A DNA stretch of 64,000 nt from DTU098 sp964498525 (GCA_964498525.1 CAZCGU010000005.1:124001-188000), one strand, 5' to 3'; shown: positions 30,204-39,869, numbered from the stretch's first letter. Translations and numbers: made by a program. Notes: generated by a model not told the origin, from the sequence alone.

Positions 30204-31019
30204 ATGACCAAAATTAAGCTGGTTGCCGTTGACCTGGACGACACGCTGCTTTCCCCGGACCTCCGGGTTACCGCCCGGGTCAAGGAAGCCGTTGCGGCGG
30301 CACGCGCCGCCGGCGTTCATTTTACCATCTCCACCGGACGCATGTACCCATCAGCCGCTAAATATGCCCGGGAGCTGGGCCTGGATATACCGCTGATTAC
30401 CTACCAGGGCGCCCTGGTGAAGAACGCCCGCTCCGGTCAGGTTCTGTTGTACCGGCCGCTGCCCCTGGTTTACGCCCGGGAGATTATTGCCAGGGTCCAC
30501 CAATTGGGCTACCACCTCAACGGTTACCTGGAAGGCGACCGGCTGCTGGTGGAGAGGGATACCCCGGAGGGCCGGCGCTACGCTGCCCTATCCGGGGTGG
30601 AGGCGGAGCAGGTGGGGGATTTTTTGGAGTACCTGGACCGCGATCCGGTCAAAGTTCTGGCCATCGCCACGGAACCCCTGCTGGATTGCCTGCGGGAAGA
30701 GCTGGCGCCCCTCTACAGGGGAAAGGTCCACGTTGCCAAATCAAAGCCGCATTTTCTGGAGTTTTCTCACCCCCGGGCCACCAAGGGGGACGCCCTGGCC
30801 TTCCTGGCGGGCCTCTACGAAATAAAAAGGGAAGAAATCATGGCTGTGGGGGACAGCTATAACGACCTGGAAATGCTGGAATACGCCGGGCTGGGCGTTG
30901 TTGTGGCCAACGGACGGGAGGAGATCAAAAAAAGGGCGGACTACGTAACAGCCGCCTCCCATGGGAATGGCGTGGTGGAAGCCCTGGAAAAGTTTGTGCT
31001 GGGGGAATCAATTACATGA
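30204..31019 (+). CDS. Cof-type HAD phosphatase
   Basis: 271 residues. HAD motif I is VDLDDTLLSPD near 8-12, motif II is TISTGRMYPSA, motif III is the conserved lysine in ATKGDAL, and motif IV is VGDSYNDLEML. The IIB cap lies between. Cof/YidA-like enzymes hydrolyse sugar phosphates, flavin mononucleotide or pyridoxal phosphate; the substrate cannot be told from sequence. ATG follows GCGGAGG. A short weak hairpin lies between it and the XdhC gene. Starts a run of carbohydrate genes. Confidence 0.9.
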   Translation: MTKIKLVAVDLDDTLLSPDLRVTARVKEAVAAARAAGVHFTISTGRMYPSAAKYARELGLDIPLITYQGALVKNARSGQVLLYRPLPLVYAREIIARVHQLGYHLNGYLEGDRLLVERDTPEGRRYAALSGVEAEQVGDFLEYLDRDPVKVLAIATEPLLDCLREELAPLYRGKVHVAKSKPHFLEFSHPRATKGDALAFLAGLYEIKREEIMAVGDSYNDLEMLEYAGLGVVVANGREEIKKRADYVTAASHGNGVVEALEKFVLGESIT

Positions 31020-31157
31020 TCCGCCGCCCCGGCGCAAAAAATATTACCCGACGGGGGTCGCGGAGCAGGGGCTGACCATGCTTTTTTCAAGGCAAAACTC
31101 CAAGCCCGTTAACGCAAACAAGGCAGGGATCCCCCTGGGTAAAGGGAGGGAATTGCT

Positions 31158-32129
31158 ATGTCCGATTACTGTGTAGCCGGCGTGGATCTGGGCGGGACCA
31201 AAATTTATACGGTCCTGGCCGGATCGAAGGGAGAAGTGCTGGCTGAAATAAAAATGCCAACCGAGGCGGCAAAAGGCCCGGAGCATGTGATTGACCGGAT
31301 CCTGGAGAGCGTGGAGCGGGTTAAAGGTGAGGCGCCGCCCTCCTGCCGGCTGCGGTCCCTGGCCCTGGGCGCCCCGGGCCCCCTGAACACATCCAGGGGG
31401 ATCATTCATTTTGCCCCCAATTTAAACTGGCACAATTTACCCCTGGGGGAGATCCTGGAGAAGAGGACGGGGGTCCCGGTCCGGCTGGACAACGACGCTA
31501 ATCTGGCCGCCCTGGGGGAGTACGTTTACGGAGCCGGCAGGGGTGCGTCTGATATGATCTTTATTACCATCAGTACCGGGGTCGGCGGCGGTTTGATCCT
31601 GGGCGGCAAGCTCTACCGGGGGGCAGCGGACGGCGCCGGGGAGATCGGCCACATGACCCTTTTACCCGACGGTCCCCGGTGCGGCTGCGGCAACCGGGGC
31701 TGTCTGGAGGCCCTGTCTTCCGGCACGGCAATTGCCAGGGAGGCCGGGAAACTGGTCGCCGGCGGCGGCGGAAAAGGGATCCTGGCGGCGGCGGGGGGCG
31801 ACCCCGGGGCAATAGACGCCGCCGTGGTGGCCTGCGCGGCGGCGGAGGGCGACCCCGGGGCGATTTCCATTATGGAAGGGGCCGCCCGGTACCTGGGCAT
31901 CGGTATAGCCAACCTGGTCAATTTGCTGAACCCTTCCCTTGTCGTCCTGGGCGGCGGAGTTATGGCAGCCGGCGATATAATCTGGGCGGGGGTCCGGCGG
32001 GAGATCCGGGCCAGGTCATTGGAGGCCGCCTGGTCGCGGCTGAGCCTGGCGCCGGCCGGGCTGGGCGACCGGGCCGGGGCCATGGGCGCTGTGGCTCTGG
32101 CCCTGGGGACTGTTGATCCCCTGGAATAA
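31158..32129 (+). CDS. ROK family glucokinase
   Basis: 323 residues. Phosphorylates glucose, the entry step to glycolysis. The ATP-binding GVDLGGTKIYTVLAG is at the N-terminus, NDANLAALGEY and GEIGHMTLLP form the substrate-binding part, and the zinc motif of ROK proteins reads CGCGNRGCLEAL. No N-terminal helix-turn-helix is present, which favours kinase over ROK repressor. Lies between the Cof phosphatase and the glycogen-debranching gene, which would release glucose. ATG follows GGGAGGG. Confidence 0.9.
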   Translation: MSDYCVAGVDLGGTKIYTVLAGSKGEVLAEIKMPTEAAKGPEHVIDRILESVERVKGEAPPSCRLRSLALGAPGPLNTSRGIIHFAPNLNWHNLPLGEILEKRTGVPVRLDNDANLAALGEYVYGAGRGASDMIFITISTGVGGGLILGGKLYRGAADGAGEIGHMTLLPDGPRCGCGNRGCLEALSSGTAIAREAGKLVAGGGGKGILAAAGGDPGAIDAAVVACAAAEGDPGAISIMEGAARYLGIGIANLVNLLNPSLVVLGGGVMAAGDIIWAGVRREIRARSLEAAWSRLSLAPAGLGDRAGAMGAVALALGTVDPLE

Positions 32130-32176
32130 AAGACCTTCATTGGGACTATGCTAGTGGAAAGAGGTGCGAGCGCGAG

Positions 32177-34177
32177 ATGTTAGATTACGGTAAAGGTGAA
32201 TGGCGCACCCTGGAGTCCGGCCTGCAAAGGGAATGGCTGGCCGCCAACGGCGTCGGCGGCTACGCCTCAAGCACCCTGATCAACCTCAACAGCCGCAAAT
32301 ACCACGGCCTGCTGGTGGCCGCCCACAATCCCCCGGGCCGGCGGGTGCTCCACCTGGCCAAGCTGGACGAGCGTTTCCGGGCGGGTTCCCGCACCTATAA
32401 CCTGGCAGCCAACGAAAACCGGTCCGGTTTCAGGGAAACCGGTTTCGTCCACCTCCAGAGGGTCCAGGTGGAGCCCTTTCCAACCTTTACATACAGCTTT
32501 GGGGACATCTTCCTGGACAAAACTGTTTTCCTGGTGCACGGTGAAAACACCACGGTGATTCTCTACCGGGTCTGCAACGGGGCGGCGCCGGCGGTGCTGA
32601 GCCTGGTCCCGCTGGTCAACGGCCGCAGCCACCACTACGTCACCCGCCGGGATGGGCTTCAATTTAAGCAGAGGGCCATTCCCGGCGGTGTTTGTATCGC
32701 CGGGGCAGGCGGGGAGGATCTGCCGGACCTGCTGCTGACCTGCGGCTCCGGCGCCTTTGTACCCGGGGGAAGCTGGTATGAAGGGATGGCCTACAGGGCG
32801 GAGAGGGAGCGGGGCGAGGATGACTGGGAAGACCACTACGTGCCCGGACGTTTTGAAATTCTCCTGGAGGCGGGGGAAGTCAAAACCTTTGGGGTTTACG
32901 CCACCGTTGAAGAAAGCGGGTCTTCGGCCGGGCTTGACCCCCTGGATTTACTGGCAAAGGAGCGGGCCCGATTCAGGCAGCTGGAGGAGCGGGCCGCCTG
33001 CCCCGACAACTTTGCCCGCCGCCTGGCGCGGGCCGCGGACGCCTTTATAGTGCAACGCCGGTCCACCGGAAAAAAAACAGTCCTCGCCGGCTATCCCTGG
33101 TTTGCCGACTGGGGCCGGGACGCCATGATTTCTCTGCCCGGGCTTACCCTGGTAACCCGGCGTTTTCAGGAGGCGCGGGAGATCCTGCTGACCTTCGCGG
33201 AAAACAGCCGGCGGGGGCTTCTGCCCAACGCTTTTTTTGACGGGGCCAGGGTTCCGGTTTACAACACCGTGGACGCTTCCCTCTGGTTTGTACACGCTGC
33301 CAGGCGCTACCTGGCCTACACCGGCGACCAGGACTTTGTGCTGGCGCAGCTTTACCCGGTCATCAAGGAAATCATCCGCTGGTACGCCGCGGGCACCGAT
33401 TACAACATCGGCATGACTCCGGACGGCTTGATCAGCGCCGGTTCCCCGGAGGTCCAGCTGACCTGGATGGACGCCAGGGTGGATGAGTGGGTGGTGACGC
33501 CGCGCCACGGTAAAGCGGTGGAAATAAACGCCCTGTGGTATAACGCCCTCCGCGTTTTGGAAGAGCTCTGCCTCCTTTGCGGGGACGGGTTTCCCGGCCC
33601 GGTCCGGCCCGGCCAGGTGAAGGAAAGCTTTTTAAAACAATTCTGGGACGAAAAAAGAGGCTGCCTTTATGACGTGATTACTCCGGAAGGGGTGGACTTC
33701 AGGGTCCGGCCCAACCAACTGCTGGCCGCAAGCCTGCCCCATTCCATGCTCAGCCGGGAGCAGGCGCTCCGGATGGTGCACAAGGTCTGGCGGGAGCTCT
33801 ACGTGACTTACGGAATCCGCAGCCTTTCCCCCGCCGACGGGGAATACCGGGGCAGCTGCACCGGGGACCGCTACCAGCGGGACGGCGCCTACCACCAGGG
33901 GACAGCCTGGGGCTGGCTGCTGGGGCCCTTTATCACAGCCCTGCGGCGGGCCCACGGCTACAGCCCGGCCAGCCGGAAAACGGCCTTGAGGTTAATCCGG
34001 CCCCTGGGCGATCAGCTGCGGGCCCACGGCGCCGGCTACATCTCGGAGATTTTCGACGGCGAGGAGCCGGCCCTTCCCCGGGGTTGCATCGCCCAGGCCT
34101 GGAGCGTGGCCGAAGTGCTGCGGGCGTATCTGGAAGACGTGCTGGAAATGGGTCCGCCCCTTGAATCCGGGGGTTAA
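32177..34177 (+). CDS. Glycogen-debranching enzyme (amylo-alpha-1,6-glucosidase, GH133)
   Basis: 666 residues. The N-terminal domain (GVGGYASSTLINLNSRKYHG, LVAAHNPPGRRVL) and the C-terminal (alpha/alpha)6 barrel from about 285 (GYPWFADWGRDAMISLPGL, VDASLWFVHAARRYL, GTAWGWLLGPFITAL) match bacterial GDE-type enzymes. They cut alpha-1,6 branch points and release glucose, which the ROK kinase next door could phosphorylate. No glycogen phosphorylase or synthase lies in the window. ATG is 10 bases after AGAGGTG. Confidence 0.92.
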   Translation: MLDYGKGEWRTLESGLQREWLAANGVGGYASSTLINLNSRKYHGLLVAAHNPPGRRVLHLAKLDERFRAGSRTYNLAANENRSGFRETGFVHLQRVQVEPFPTFTYSFGDIFLDKTVFLVHGENTTVILYRVCNGAAPAVLSLVPLVNGRSHHYVTRRDGLQFKQRAIPGGVCIAGAGGEDLPDLLLTCGSGAFVPGGSWYEGMAYRAERERGEDDWEDHYVPGRFEILLEAGEVKTFGVYATVEESGSSAGLDPLDLLAKERARFRQLEERAACPDNFARRLARAADAFIVQRRSTGKKTVLAGYPWFADWGRDAMISLPGLTLVTRRFQEAREILLTFAENSRRGLLPNAFFDGARVPVYNTVDASLWFVHAARRYLAYTGDQDFVLAQLYPVIKEIIRWYAAGTDYNIGMTPDGLISAGSPEVQLTWMDARVDEWVVTPRHGKAVEINALWYNALRVLEELCLLCGDGFPGPVRPGQVKESFLKQFWDEKRGCLYDVITPEGVDFRVRPNQLLAASLPHSMLSREQALRMVHKVWRELYVTYGIRSLSPADGEYRGSCTGDRYQRDGAYHQGTAWGWLLGPFITALRRAHGYSPASRKTALRLIRPLGDQLRAHGAGYISEIFDGEEPALPRGCIAQAWSVAEVLRAYLEDVLEMGPPLESGG

Positions 34178-34679
34178 AGCCCGCGCGCCGACGGCAAAAA
34201 GACACACAGGCAAGGAAAAAAAATAGTAAAAAGAGAGGTGAAAAGCCTGGTTTCCTGACAGGTCTCACCGGAAAAACAGGTCAGGTGCGGCGCAAGCCTT
34301 TAGCCGTAGGGTTTTTACACCGTGGCGCTGGTAAAGGCAGTGCAGACCGGGGGGATCCGCCGGGTATCCATTCTTGGTCATCCCGGCTTCGGGAGGGGGA
34401 TATGGCGGCCTGGATCCGCGAAATTCGCCAGGCTGTTGATCCTGACCCCGTAATGGGGTATACTCCCCGGCGGGGGTAACACTTGCCTCCGGTTAGTACA
34501 CGTGGCAGCCGGCGGCGGTAGGGATCCTCCCGCCCTGGAACACAGGCAAGAACCCCGGACCTGGCAGCTGGATCCTGTGACACCGCCTTCCGTTAGTCGG
34601 CGGAAGTGGAATCCAAACAAATCTGGATTGTTTTAGTGAATCAGAATTGTGCGGTTTTAAGAAACCAGGAACAGCTATT
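34178..34679. other. Gene-free region with the pgi promoter
   Basis: About 500 bases. A good promoter, TTGATC-17-TATACT, lies at 34436-34464 and leaves a leader of about 210 bases before the isomerase gene. The leader is GC-rich with short inverted repeats, but I recognise no riboswitch. The small ORFs here lack ribosome sites or homology. Confidence 0.5.
34436..34464 (+). promoter_or_regulatory. Promoter of the isomerase-PHP-rapZ-yvcK unit
   Basis: TTGATC at 34436-34441 and TATACT at 34459-34464 with a 17-base spacer. Confidence 0.6.
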
Positions 34680-35753
34680 ATGGATGCTGTAAAGGATTTA
34701 AATTGCCCGGAGGAGCTTTGCAGGCTGGATACAACAGGTATGTTCGAAGCCCTGGAAGGGTTGCCGGCCCAGTGCGGTCAGGCCTGCTGGGACCTGGCCG
34801 GGAAGGTCGAACTCCCGCAGATTGAGGCGATTTCCAATATCGTTGTCACCGGACTGGGGGGCTCGGCCATCGGAGGGGATCTGCTAAGGGTTTACACCGC
34901 CGGCAAAATGGCCGTGCCCGTAATTGTCAACCGGGACTACGTCCTGCCGGAGTTTGTGGGCCCCGACACCCTGGTCTTTGCCGTCAGCTACTCCGGAAAT
35001 ACCGAGGAAACCCTCAGCGCTTACGAAGAAGCCCGTTCCAGGGGCGCCTCCATAATTGCCGTAACCACCGGCGGCCAACTGGGTGAACTGGCCGGCCGGG
35101 ACGGGGCGCCCCTGATCGGAGTCCCCGGCGGCATATCCCCCCGGGCAGCCACCGGTTTTCTATTTATCCCCACTTTGCGGGTTTTGCAAAAGCTGGGGCT
35201 GCTGGAGGACTCAGTGGACGAGATTACGGAAATGATCGATTTTATCCGGACTTTACGGGGAAAGCTGGCGCCGGAAGCTCCCCAGGCGGAAAATCAGGCC
35301 AAACAGCTGGCCCAAAAGCTGTACAACCGGATCCCCGTCATCTGGGGTTCCACCGGTACAACCGAGGTGGTGGCCCAGCGCTGGAAGGGCCAGATCAACG
35401 AAAACGCCAAAGCGCCTGCCTATTGGAACGTGCTGCCGGAATTGAATCATAACGAAATTGTGGGCTTTCAGTTTCCCCGGGAGCTGCTGAAGAAACTCCA
35501 CGTGGTGATCCTGCGGGACGAACGGGATCACCCCCGGGTGCACAAACGTATTGAAATTACCAGGGGTGTAATCCAGGATGTTGTGGACGGCTGCACCGAG
35601 GTCTGGGCCACCGGTGAAGGTGTCCTTTCCAGGCTTTTTTCCCTGATTTACACCGGGGATTACACCAGCGTTTACCTGGCGGCCCTGTACGGCATAGACC
35701 CGGGTCCGGTGAAGGTGATCGACTATCTCAAAAAGGAGCTGCGGAACGATTAG
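34680..35753 (+). CDS. Bifunctional phosphoglucose/phosphomannose isomerase
   Basis: 357 residues with two SIS (sugar isomerase) domains. VVTGLGGSAIGGDLLRVY and AVSYSGNTEETLSAYEEA in the first half, GGISPRAATGFLF, then TTEVVAQRWKGQINENAKAP and ELNHNEIVGF are the marks of the archaeal/clostridial PGI/PMI family. It interconverts glucose-6-P and fructose-6-P (and mannose-6-P). No other glucose-6-phosphate isomerase is in the window. The ATG at 34680 follows AGGAACAG; a longer reading starts 11 codons earlier. The stop overlaps the presumed start of the PHP gene. Confidence 0.92.
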   Translation: MDAVKDLNCPEELCRLDTTGMFEALEGLPAQCGQACWDLAGKVELPQIEAISNIVVTGLGGSAIGGDLLRVYTAGKMAVPVIVNRDYVLPEFVGPDTLVFAVSYSGNTEETLSAYEEARSRGASIIAVTTGGQLGELAGRDGAPLIGVPGGISPRAATGFLFIPTLRVLQKLGLLEDSVDEITEMIDFIRTLRGKLAPEAPQAENQAKQLAQKLYNRIPVIWGSTGTTEVVAQRWKGQINENAKAPAYWNVLPELNHNEIVGFQFPRELLKKLHVVILRDERDHPRVHKRIEITRGVIQDVVDGCTEVWATGEGVLSRLFSLIYTGDYTSVYLAALYGIDPGPVKVIDYLKKELRND

Positions 35754-36483
35754 GTTTTTTGCCGACTACCACACCCACACAAAATACAGCGACGGCCGGG
35801 GCGCCCCGGCCGAAAATATAAAGGCGGCCGTCCGGCGCGGCCTGCGGGAAGTGGCCATCACCGACCACGGTCCAAAGAGCATCGGTACGGGTGTGGCGCA
35901 GGCGGAAACCTTCCTGACCATCAAGGAAGAGGTGGCCGGCCTGGCCTCCCGCTTTCCGGAGCTAAAGCTCCTGGTGGGGTGCGAGGCTACCGTAATCGGC
36001 CGGGACGGCCGCCTCGACCTGCCCCGGAAGATTATCAACCGGCTGGATTTGCTTATTGCCGGACTGCACCCCTATTATATTCCGGAAACCCCGGGAGACG
36101 CCCTGTACTACACCCTGCCCAATTTAGCGGCCAGGTTCTCCCGGAGCCTGCGGGAAAAAATGCGCAGCACCAACACCAAGGCCCTCATTGAAAGCATCCA
36201 CGCCTACCCGGTGGATTTTATCAGCCACCCGGATCTGATGGCGCCGGTGGACCTGGATGAATTGGCCCGGGCCTGCTCCGGCACGGAAACCGCACTTGAA
36301 GTAAACACAGGGCACCATTATAATAAAGAAGGGATCGTCCTGGCCGCCGCCCGCCGGGGAGCCAGGCTGGTTGTCAACAGCGACGCCCACTATCCGGAAA
36401 TGGTGGGAAACCTGGAGGCGGGGGCGGCCTTGCTGGACCGGCTGCGGTTTCCCGCCGAAATGGTGGTTAACGCTGCAATATGA
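35749..36483 (+). CDS. PHP-domain phosphoesterase, apparent ATT start
   Basis: 244 residues if it starts at ATT 35749. All metal-binding motifs of the PHP fold are present: DYHTHTKYSDG at the N-terminus, ITDHG, CEAT, GLHPYY, ISHPDLM, EVNTGHHYN and VNSDAHYP. The first usual start in frame is GTG 35851, which would remove the HTH metal ligands. Upstream a TGA closes the frame at 35716. ATT lies ten bases after AAGGAG and overlaps the isomerase TAG (ATTAG), suggesting coupled initiation at a rare codon. Related to histidinol-phosphatase and YcdX-type proteins; substrate unknown. Confidence 0.82.
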   Translation: MRFFADYHTHTKYSDGRGAPAENIKAAVRRGLREVAITDHGPKSIGTGVAQAETFLTIKEEVAGLASRFPELKLLVGCEATVIGRDGRLDLPRKIINRLDLLIAGLHPYYIPETPGDALYYTLPNLAARFSRSLREKMRSTNTKALIESIHAYPVDFISHPDLMAPVDLDELARACSGTETALEVNTGHHYNKEGIVLAAARRGARLVVNSDAHYPEMVGNLEAGAALLDRLRFPAEMVVNAAI

Positions 36484-36521
36484 GTCCTGCATACCAGAAA
36501 AAGGGGGTTGGTAAGAATATC

Positions 36522-37388
36522 ATGCCGAAACTTGTTATCGTCACCGGCCTTTCCGGCGCCGGGAAAACCCAGGCTATGCGTTTTCTTGAGGATCTGGGTT
36601 TTTTTTGTGTGGACAACTTGCCCCCGGCCCTAATTTCCAAGTTCGCCGAACTTTGTGCACAGGCGGCCAGTAAGATTAATAAGATAGCACTAGCAGTGGA
36701 TATCCGGGGCGGGGAATTCTTCAACACCCTTTTCGAAGTATTGCATCAGATTGATCTGCAGGGAACCGGGTACGAGATCCTTTTTCTGGAAGCTTCCGAT
36801 GAAACCCTGGTGAGGAGATACAAAGAGTCCCGAAGACGCCATCCCCTGAGTTCCCACGGCGAGATCCTGGAAGTGATCCGGGAAGAACGCAGCCGCCTTC
36901 AGGATTTGAGGGGCAGGGCAAACAAAATTATCGATACCTCCAACATGGCCGTACAGCAGTTAAAAGAAGAGATTGCCGCAATTTACGCGGGTAACACGGA
37001 TAATTCCAGACTGCATATCACGGTCATTTCTTTTGGCTACAAATACGGCATACCCCTGGATTCCGACCTGGTCTTTGATGTTCGTTTCCTGCCCAATCCC
37101 TTTTACGACCCGGCTTTGCGGCCCTTGAGCGGTAATGACCGGCCAATCCGGGATTATGTTTTCGGATCCCCGCTGACAGGGGAGTTCATGGTAAAGTTCC
37201 GGGATTTTATCGAATTTTTGATTCCCCAGTACATCAAAGAAGGTAAAACGACCCTGATGATTGCCATCGGCTGCACCGGGGGTATGCACCGTTCGGTGGC
37301 CCTGGCCAACCGCCTGGGGGAAATCCTGGAGAATAGTGATTGGCCTGTAACGGTTCGTCACCGGGACATTAAGAAAAATAGGGGTTGA
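36522..37388 (+). CDS. rapZ: RapZ/YvcJ nucleotide-binding protein
   Basis: 288 residues, the usual family length. Walker A is GLSGAGKTQAM near 9, and the C-terminal domain has FGYKYG, DLVFDVRFLPNP and IGCTGGMHRSVALANRL. In E. coli RapZ controls glmZ small RNA and amino-sugar synthesis; in B. subtilis YvcJ hydrolyses GTP and influences competence. The ATG at 36522 gives the standard MPKLVIVTGLSGAGK, though its ribosome site is weak. An alternative ATG at 36480 overlaps the PHP stop (ATGA) and adds 14 residues. The order rapZ-yvcK-whiA is conserved in Gram-positive bacteria. Confidence 0.93.
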   Translation: MPKLVIVTGLSGAGKTQAMRFLEDLGFFCVDNLPPALISKFAELCAQAASKINKIALAVDIRGGEFFNTLFEVLHQIDLQGTGYEILFLEASDETLVRRYKESRRRHPLSSHGEILEVIREERSRLQDLRGRANKIIDTSNMAVQQLKEEIAAIYAGNTDNSRLHITVISFGYKYGIPLDSDLVFDVRFLPNPFYDPALRPLSGNDRPIRDYVFGSPLTGEFMVKFRDFIEFLIPQYIKEGKTTLMIAIGCTGGMHRSVALANRLGEILENSDWPVTVRHRDIKKNRG

Positions 37389-38743
37389 AAAAGTTGGTCC
37401 TGTTTAAATGGCTCTACCCGGGAATGTGTGTCAAGCGGTGGCTGTTTCTTGCTTTAGCCGGGCTGCTTCTGGCAGCCCTGGGTGTAGACCTGATTATGGG
37501 GGGCAATCTGTTCGGGGGCCTGGCCGGGCCTGTGCACAACCTGGAAGCCGGACTTCTGGGGGGAGAGTTGCATTGGTTATCCGGGGTTTTTTTGCTTATT
37601 CTGGGTCTTGCCGTTATGGCCCTTGGTATCCTGAGGGCCTTCCACTCCGTGGCGGTTGCCCTGGCCCCCGAAAAGGAAGGCAGGATGGCCGAGATTATCT
37701 ACGCCAGGCACAATTTGCGGCGGGGCCCCAAGATCGTTGTTATCGGCGGCGGTACCGGACTGTCGGTGCTGCTGAGGGGTTTAAAGGAATATACCAGCAA
37801 TCTCACCGCCATAGTATCGGTTGCCGATGACGGGGGCAGTTCCGGCCGTCTGAGGGGCGACCTGGGAATGCTGCCCCCCGGGGATATCCGCAACTGCCTG
37901 GTAGCCCTGGCCGACAAGGAACCCCTGATGGAAGAGCTCCTGCAATACCGTTTTAAAACAGGCGAACTGGCGGGGCATTCCCTGGGCAACTTGCTCCTGG
38001 CCGGTCTCACCGGCATGACCGGCAGCTTCGACCACGCGGTCCGGGCCTTGAGCAAGGTGCTGGCCATCCGCGGTCAGGTATTGCCGGTGACGCTGTCTGA
38101 TGTCACCCTTTGCGCCGAACTGGAGGACGGGGCGGTGGTGCAGGGTCAGTCCTATATTTCCCGTGGTCCGGGCCGGATTAAAAAAGTATTTTTGCGGCCC
38201 TCCCGCTGTCTGCCGCTGGCCGAAGCCCTGTTTGCCATCCGGTCGGCGGACGCCGTGGTGCTCGGGCCGGGCAGCCTTTATACCAGTATCATCCCCAATC
38301 TACTGGTGAAGGGGATTCCGGAGGCGCTGGCTAAAACTCCGGCCCCCAAAATTTATATCTGCAACGTGATGACCCAGCCGGGTGAAACGGATGGGTATAC
38401 TGCCTCCGGTCACCTGGAAGCCCTTTTTGCCCATGGTGGAACGGCAATCGATTATGCAGTTGTCAACACCGGGCCGGTTCCTCCCAAGCTGCGGGTCCGC
38501 TATCTGCAAATGGGGGCCAATCCCGTTGCTGCGGATATGGAGGAAATTGAAAGAATGGGCGTTCACGCGGTGGGGGCGGACCTGGTGCATAAAACCGAGG
38601 TTGTGCGGCACCATCAGGATAAGCTGGCCCAGACAGTTTTGCGCCTGACCTTTGCGGACAGGGGACGGCACAACAGGGTCCGTTATCTAAATGAACGGCG
38701 CCGGGATGGAAAGGTTGAAGAACTTACCAGGGCGGAAATTTAG
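37385..38743 (+). CDS. yvcK: YvcK/CofD family gluconeogenesis factor with N-terminal membrane segment
   Basis: 452 residues, longer than the roughly 320 of B. subtilis YvcK because two transmembrane helices precede the core (about 15-37 and 60-85). The core starts near 118: VVIGGGTGLSVLLRGLK, VADDGGSSGRLRG, LPPGDIRNCL, GHSLGNLLLAGL and GPGSLYTSIIPNLL. YvcK binds UDP-sugars and is needed for growth on gluconeogenic carbon and for correct cell-wall synthesis. The membrane anchor suggests this version acts at the membrane. TTG start overlapping the rapZ stop (TTGA). Confidence 0.93.
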   Translation: MKKLVLFKWLYPGMCVKRWLFLALAGLLLAALGVDLIMGGNLFGGLAGPVHNLEAGLLGGELHWLSGVFLLILGLAVMALGILRAFHSVAVALAPEKEGRMAEIIYARHNLRRGPKIVVIGGGTGLSVLLRGLKEYTSNLTAIVSVADDGGSSGRLRGDLGMLPPGDIRNCLVALADKEPLMEELLQYRFKTGELAGHSLGNLLLAGLTGMTGSFDHAVRALSKVLAIRGQVLPVTLSDVTLCAELEDGAVVQGQSYISRGPGRIKKVFLRPSRCLPLAEALFAIRSADAVVLGPGSLYTSIIPNLLVKGIPEALAKTPAPKIYICNVMTQPGETDGYTASGHLEALFAHGGTAIDYAVVNTGPVPPKLRVRYLQMGANPVAADMEEIERMGVHAVGADLVHKTEVVRHHQDKLAQTVLRLTFADRGRHNRVRYLNERRRDGKVEELTRAEI

Positions 38744-38848
38744 GGAACCTGGCGCGACCTGCGATAACGGAGAAGTTTTTCCGGATAATTCACCAACGCC
38801 GCAACCTGCTGTCGTTAAAGGTAATAGAAAAGTTAAAAATTTTGAACA

Positions 38849-38883
38849 AAAAAGACAGCGTGCTGGTTCCGCTGTCTTTTTAT
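38849..38883 (+). terminator. Terminator after yvcK
   Basis: Ten-base-pair stem AAAGACAGCG / CGCTGTCTTT followed by TTTATT. The whiA promoter begins at its end. Confidence 0.85.
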
Positions 38884-38892
38884 TGGTATAAT
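38884..38892 (+). promoter_or_regulatory. Extended -10 promoter of whiA
   Basis: TGGTATAAT: an extended -10 (TGn) with a perfect TATAAT at 38887-38892. No good -35, because the terminator stem occupies that place. The start site would be about 25 bases before the whiA TTG. Confidence 0.5.
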
Positions 38893-38921
38893 ATATGCAA
38901 GGGGAAAGAGGGGAATTTGGC

Positions 38922-39869
38922 TTGTCCTTTTCGGCGGTAACCAAAAATGAGTTGGCGCGGGTTTCAGGTCAGCGGCCTTGCTGCCGTTTGGCGGAACTGG
39001 CCGCCCTGGTTAAAATGGACGGGAGTATCCGAATCAGCAGCTCACGCCGGATTTCTCTGGGCATTATTACCGAAAACGCCGCCGTGGCCAGGAAAATTTT
39101 CTCCTTGATTAAAACCTTATTTGGTCTGCAGACAGAGGTTCTGGTGCAGCGCAAAACACAGCTAAAGAAAAACAATGTCTACTGGGTACGAATACCATCC
39201 CAGCCTGGCCTGGGGGAAATCCTCAGGCGTCTGGGGATGCTGGATGCGGCGGGAAGGCTAAGCAACGAGGCTGTAAGGGACGAGCTGGTTCGCCGGGAAT
39301 GCTGCCGCCGGGCTTACCTGCGAGGGGTCTTTTTGGGTGGCGGTTCCGTAAACAGTCCCGAGGGCAACTACCATTTGGAGATTATTACGGACAACGAAAC
39401 ATTTGCCCGGTATATCGAAAAATTGATGCAAAAAATGCGTCTTTCCGCCAGGATCAGCAGGAGGAAAAACTGGTTTGTCGTTTACCTCAAGGAAAGCGAG
39501 CAAATCATCGATTTTTTAAACCTCGTGGGCGCCCACTCCGCGCTGCTTAATTTTGAAAACGCCAGGATTTTCAAAGATATGCGCAATCAGGTAAACCGCC
39601 TGGTTAACTGCGAAACAGCCAACCTGAACAAAACGGTCAACGCCGCCGTGCGGCATCTGGAGAACATTGAACTGATTAGTGATACCGTAGGTTTGGGGCA
39701 AATCCCGGAATCCCTGCGGGAAGTAGCCGAACTCCGGGTTAAGTATCCCGACGCCAGCCTCAAGGAACTGGGGGAACTGATCCAGCCCAGGCTGGGCAAG
39801 TCCGGGGTCAACCACCGCTTAAGGAAGATCGAAGAAATCGCCGATCAAATCCGGAGTGGCAAAGGATGA
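38922..39869 (+). CDS. whiA: WhiA-family DNA-binding protein
   Basis: 315 residues, the normal length. The N-terminal half is a degenerate LAGLIDADG homing-endonuclease fold (KMDGSIRISSSRRISLGIITENAAVAR, YLRGVFLGGGSVNSPEGNYHLEI in outline), and the C-terminal half a helix-turn-helix domain (SLKELGELIQPRLGKSGVNHRLRK in outline). WhiA influences division and chromosome segregation in Firmicutes and sporulation in actinomycetes. TTG at 38922 follows GAGGGG. Unlike many relatives it has its own promoter and is separated from yvcK by a terminator. Confidence 0.94.
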   Translation: MSFSAVTKNELARVSGQRPCCRLAELAALVKMDGSIRISSSRRISLGIITENAAVARKIFSLIKTLFGLQTEVLVQRKTQLKKNNVYWVRIPSQPGLGEILRRLGMLDAAGRLSNEAVRDELVRRECCRRAYLRGVFLGGGSVNSPEGNYHLEIITDNETFARYIEKLMQKMRLSARISRRKNWFVVYLKESEQIIDFLNLVGAHSALLNFENARIFKDMRNQVNRLVNCETANLNKTVNAAVRHLENIELISDTVGLGQIPESLREVAELRVKYPDASLKELGELIQPRLGKSGVNHRLRKIEEIADQIRSGKG

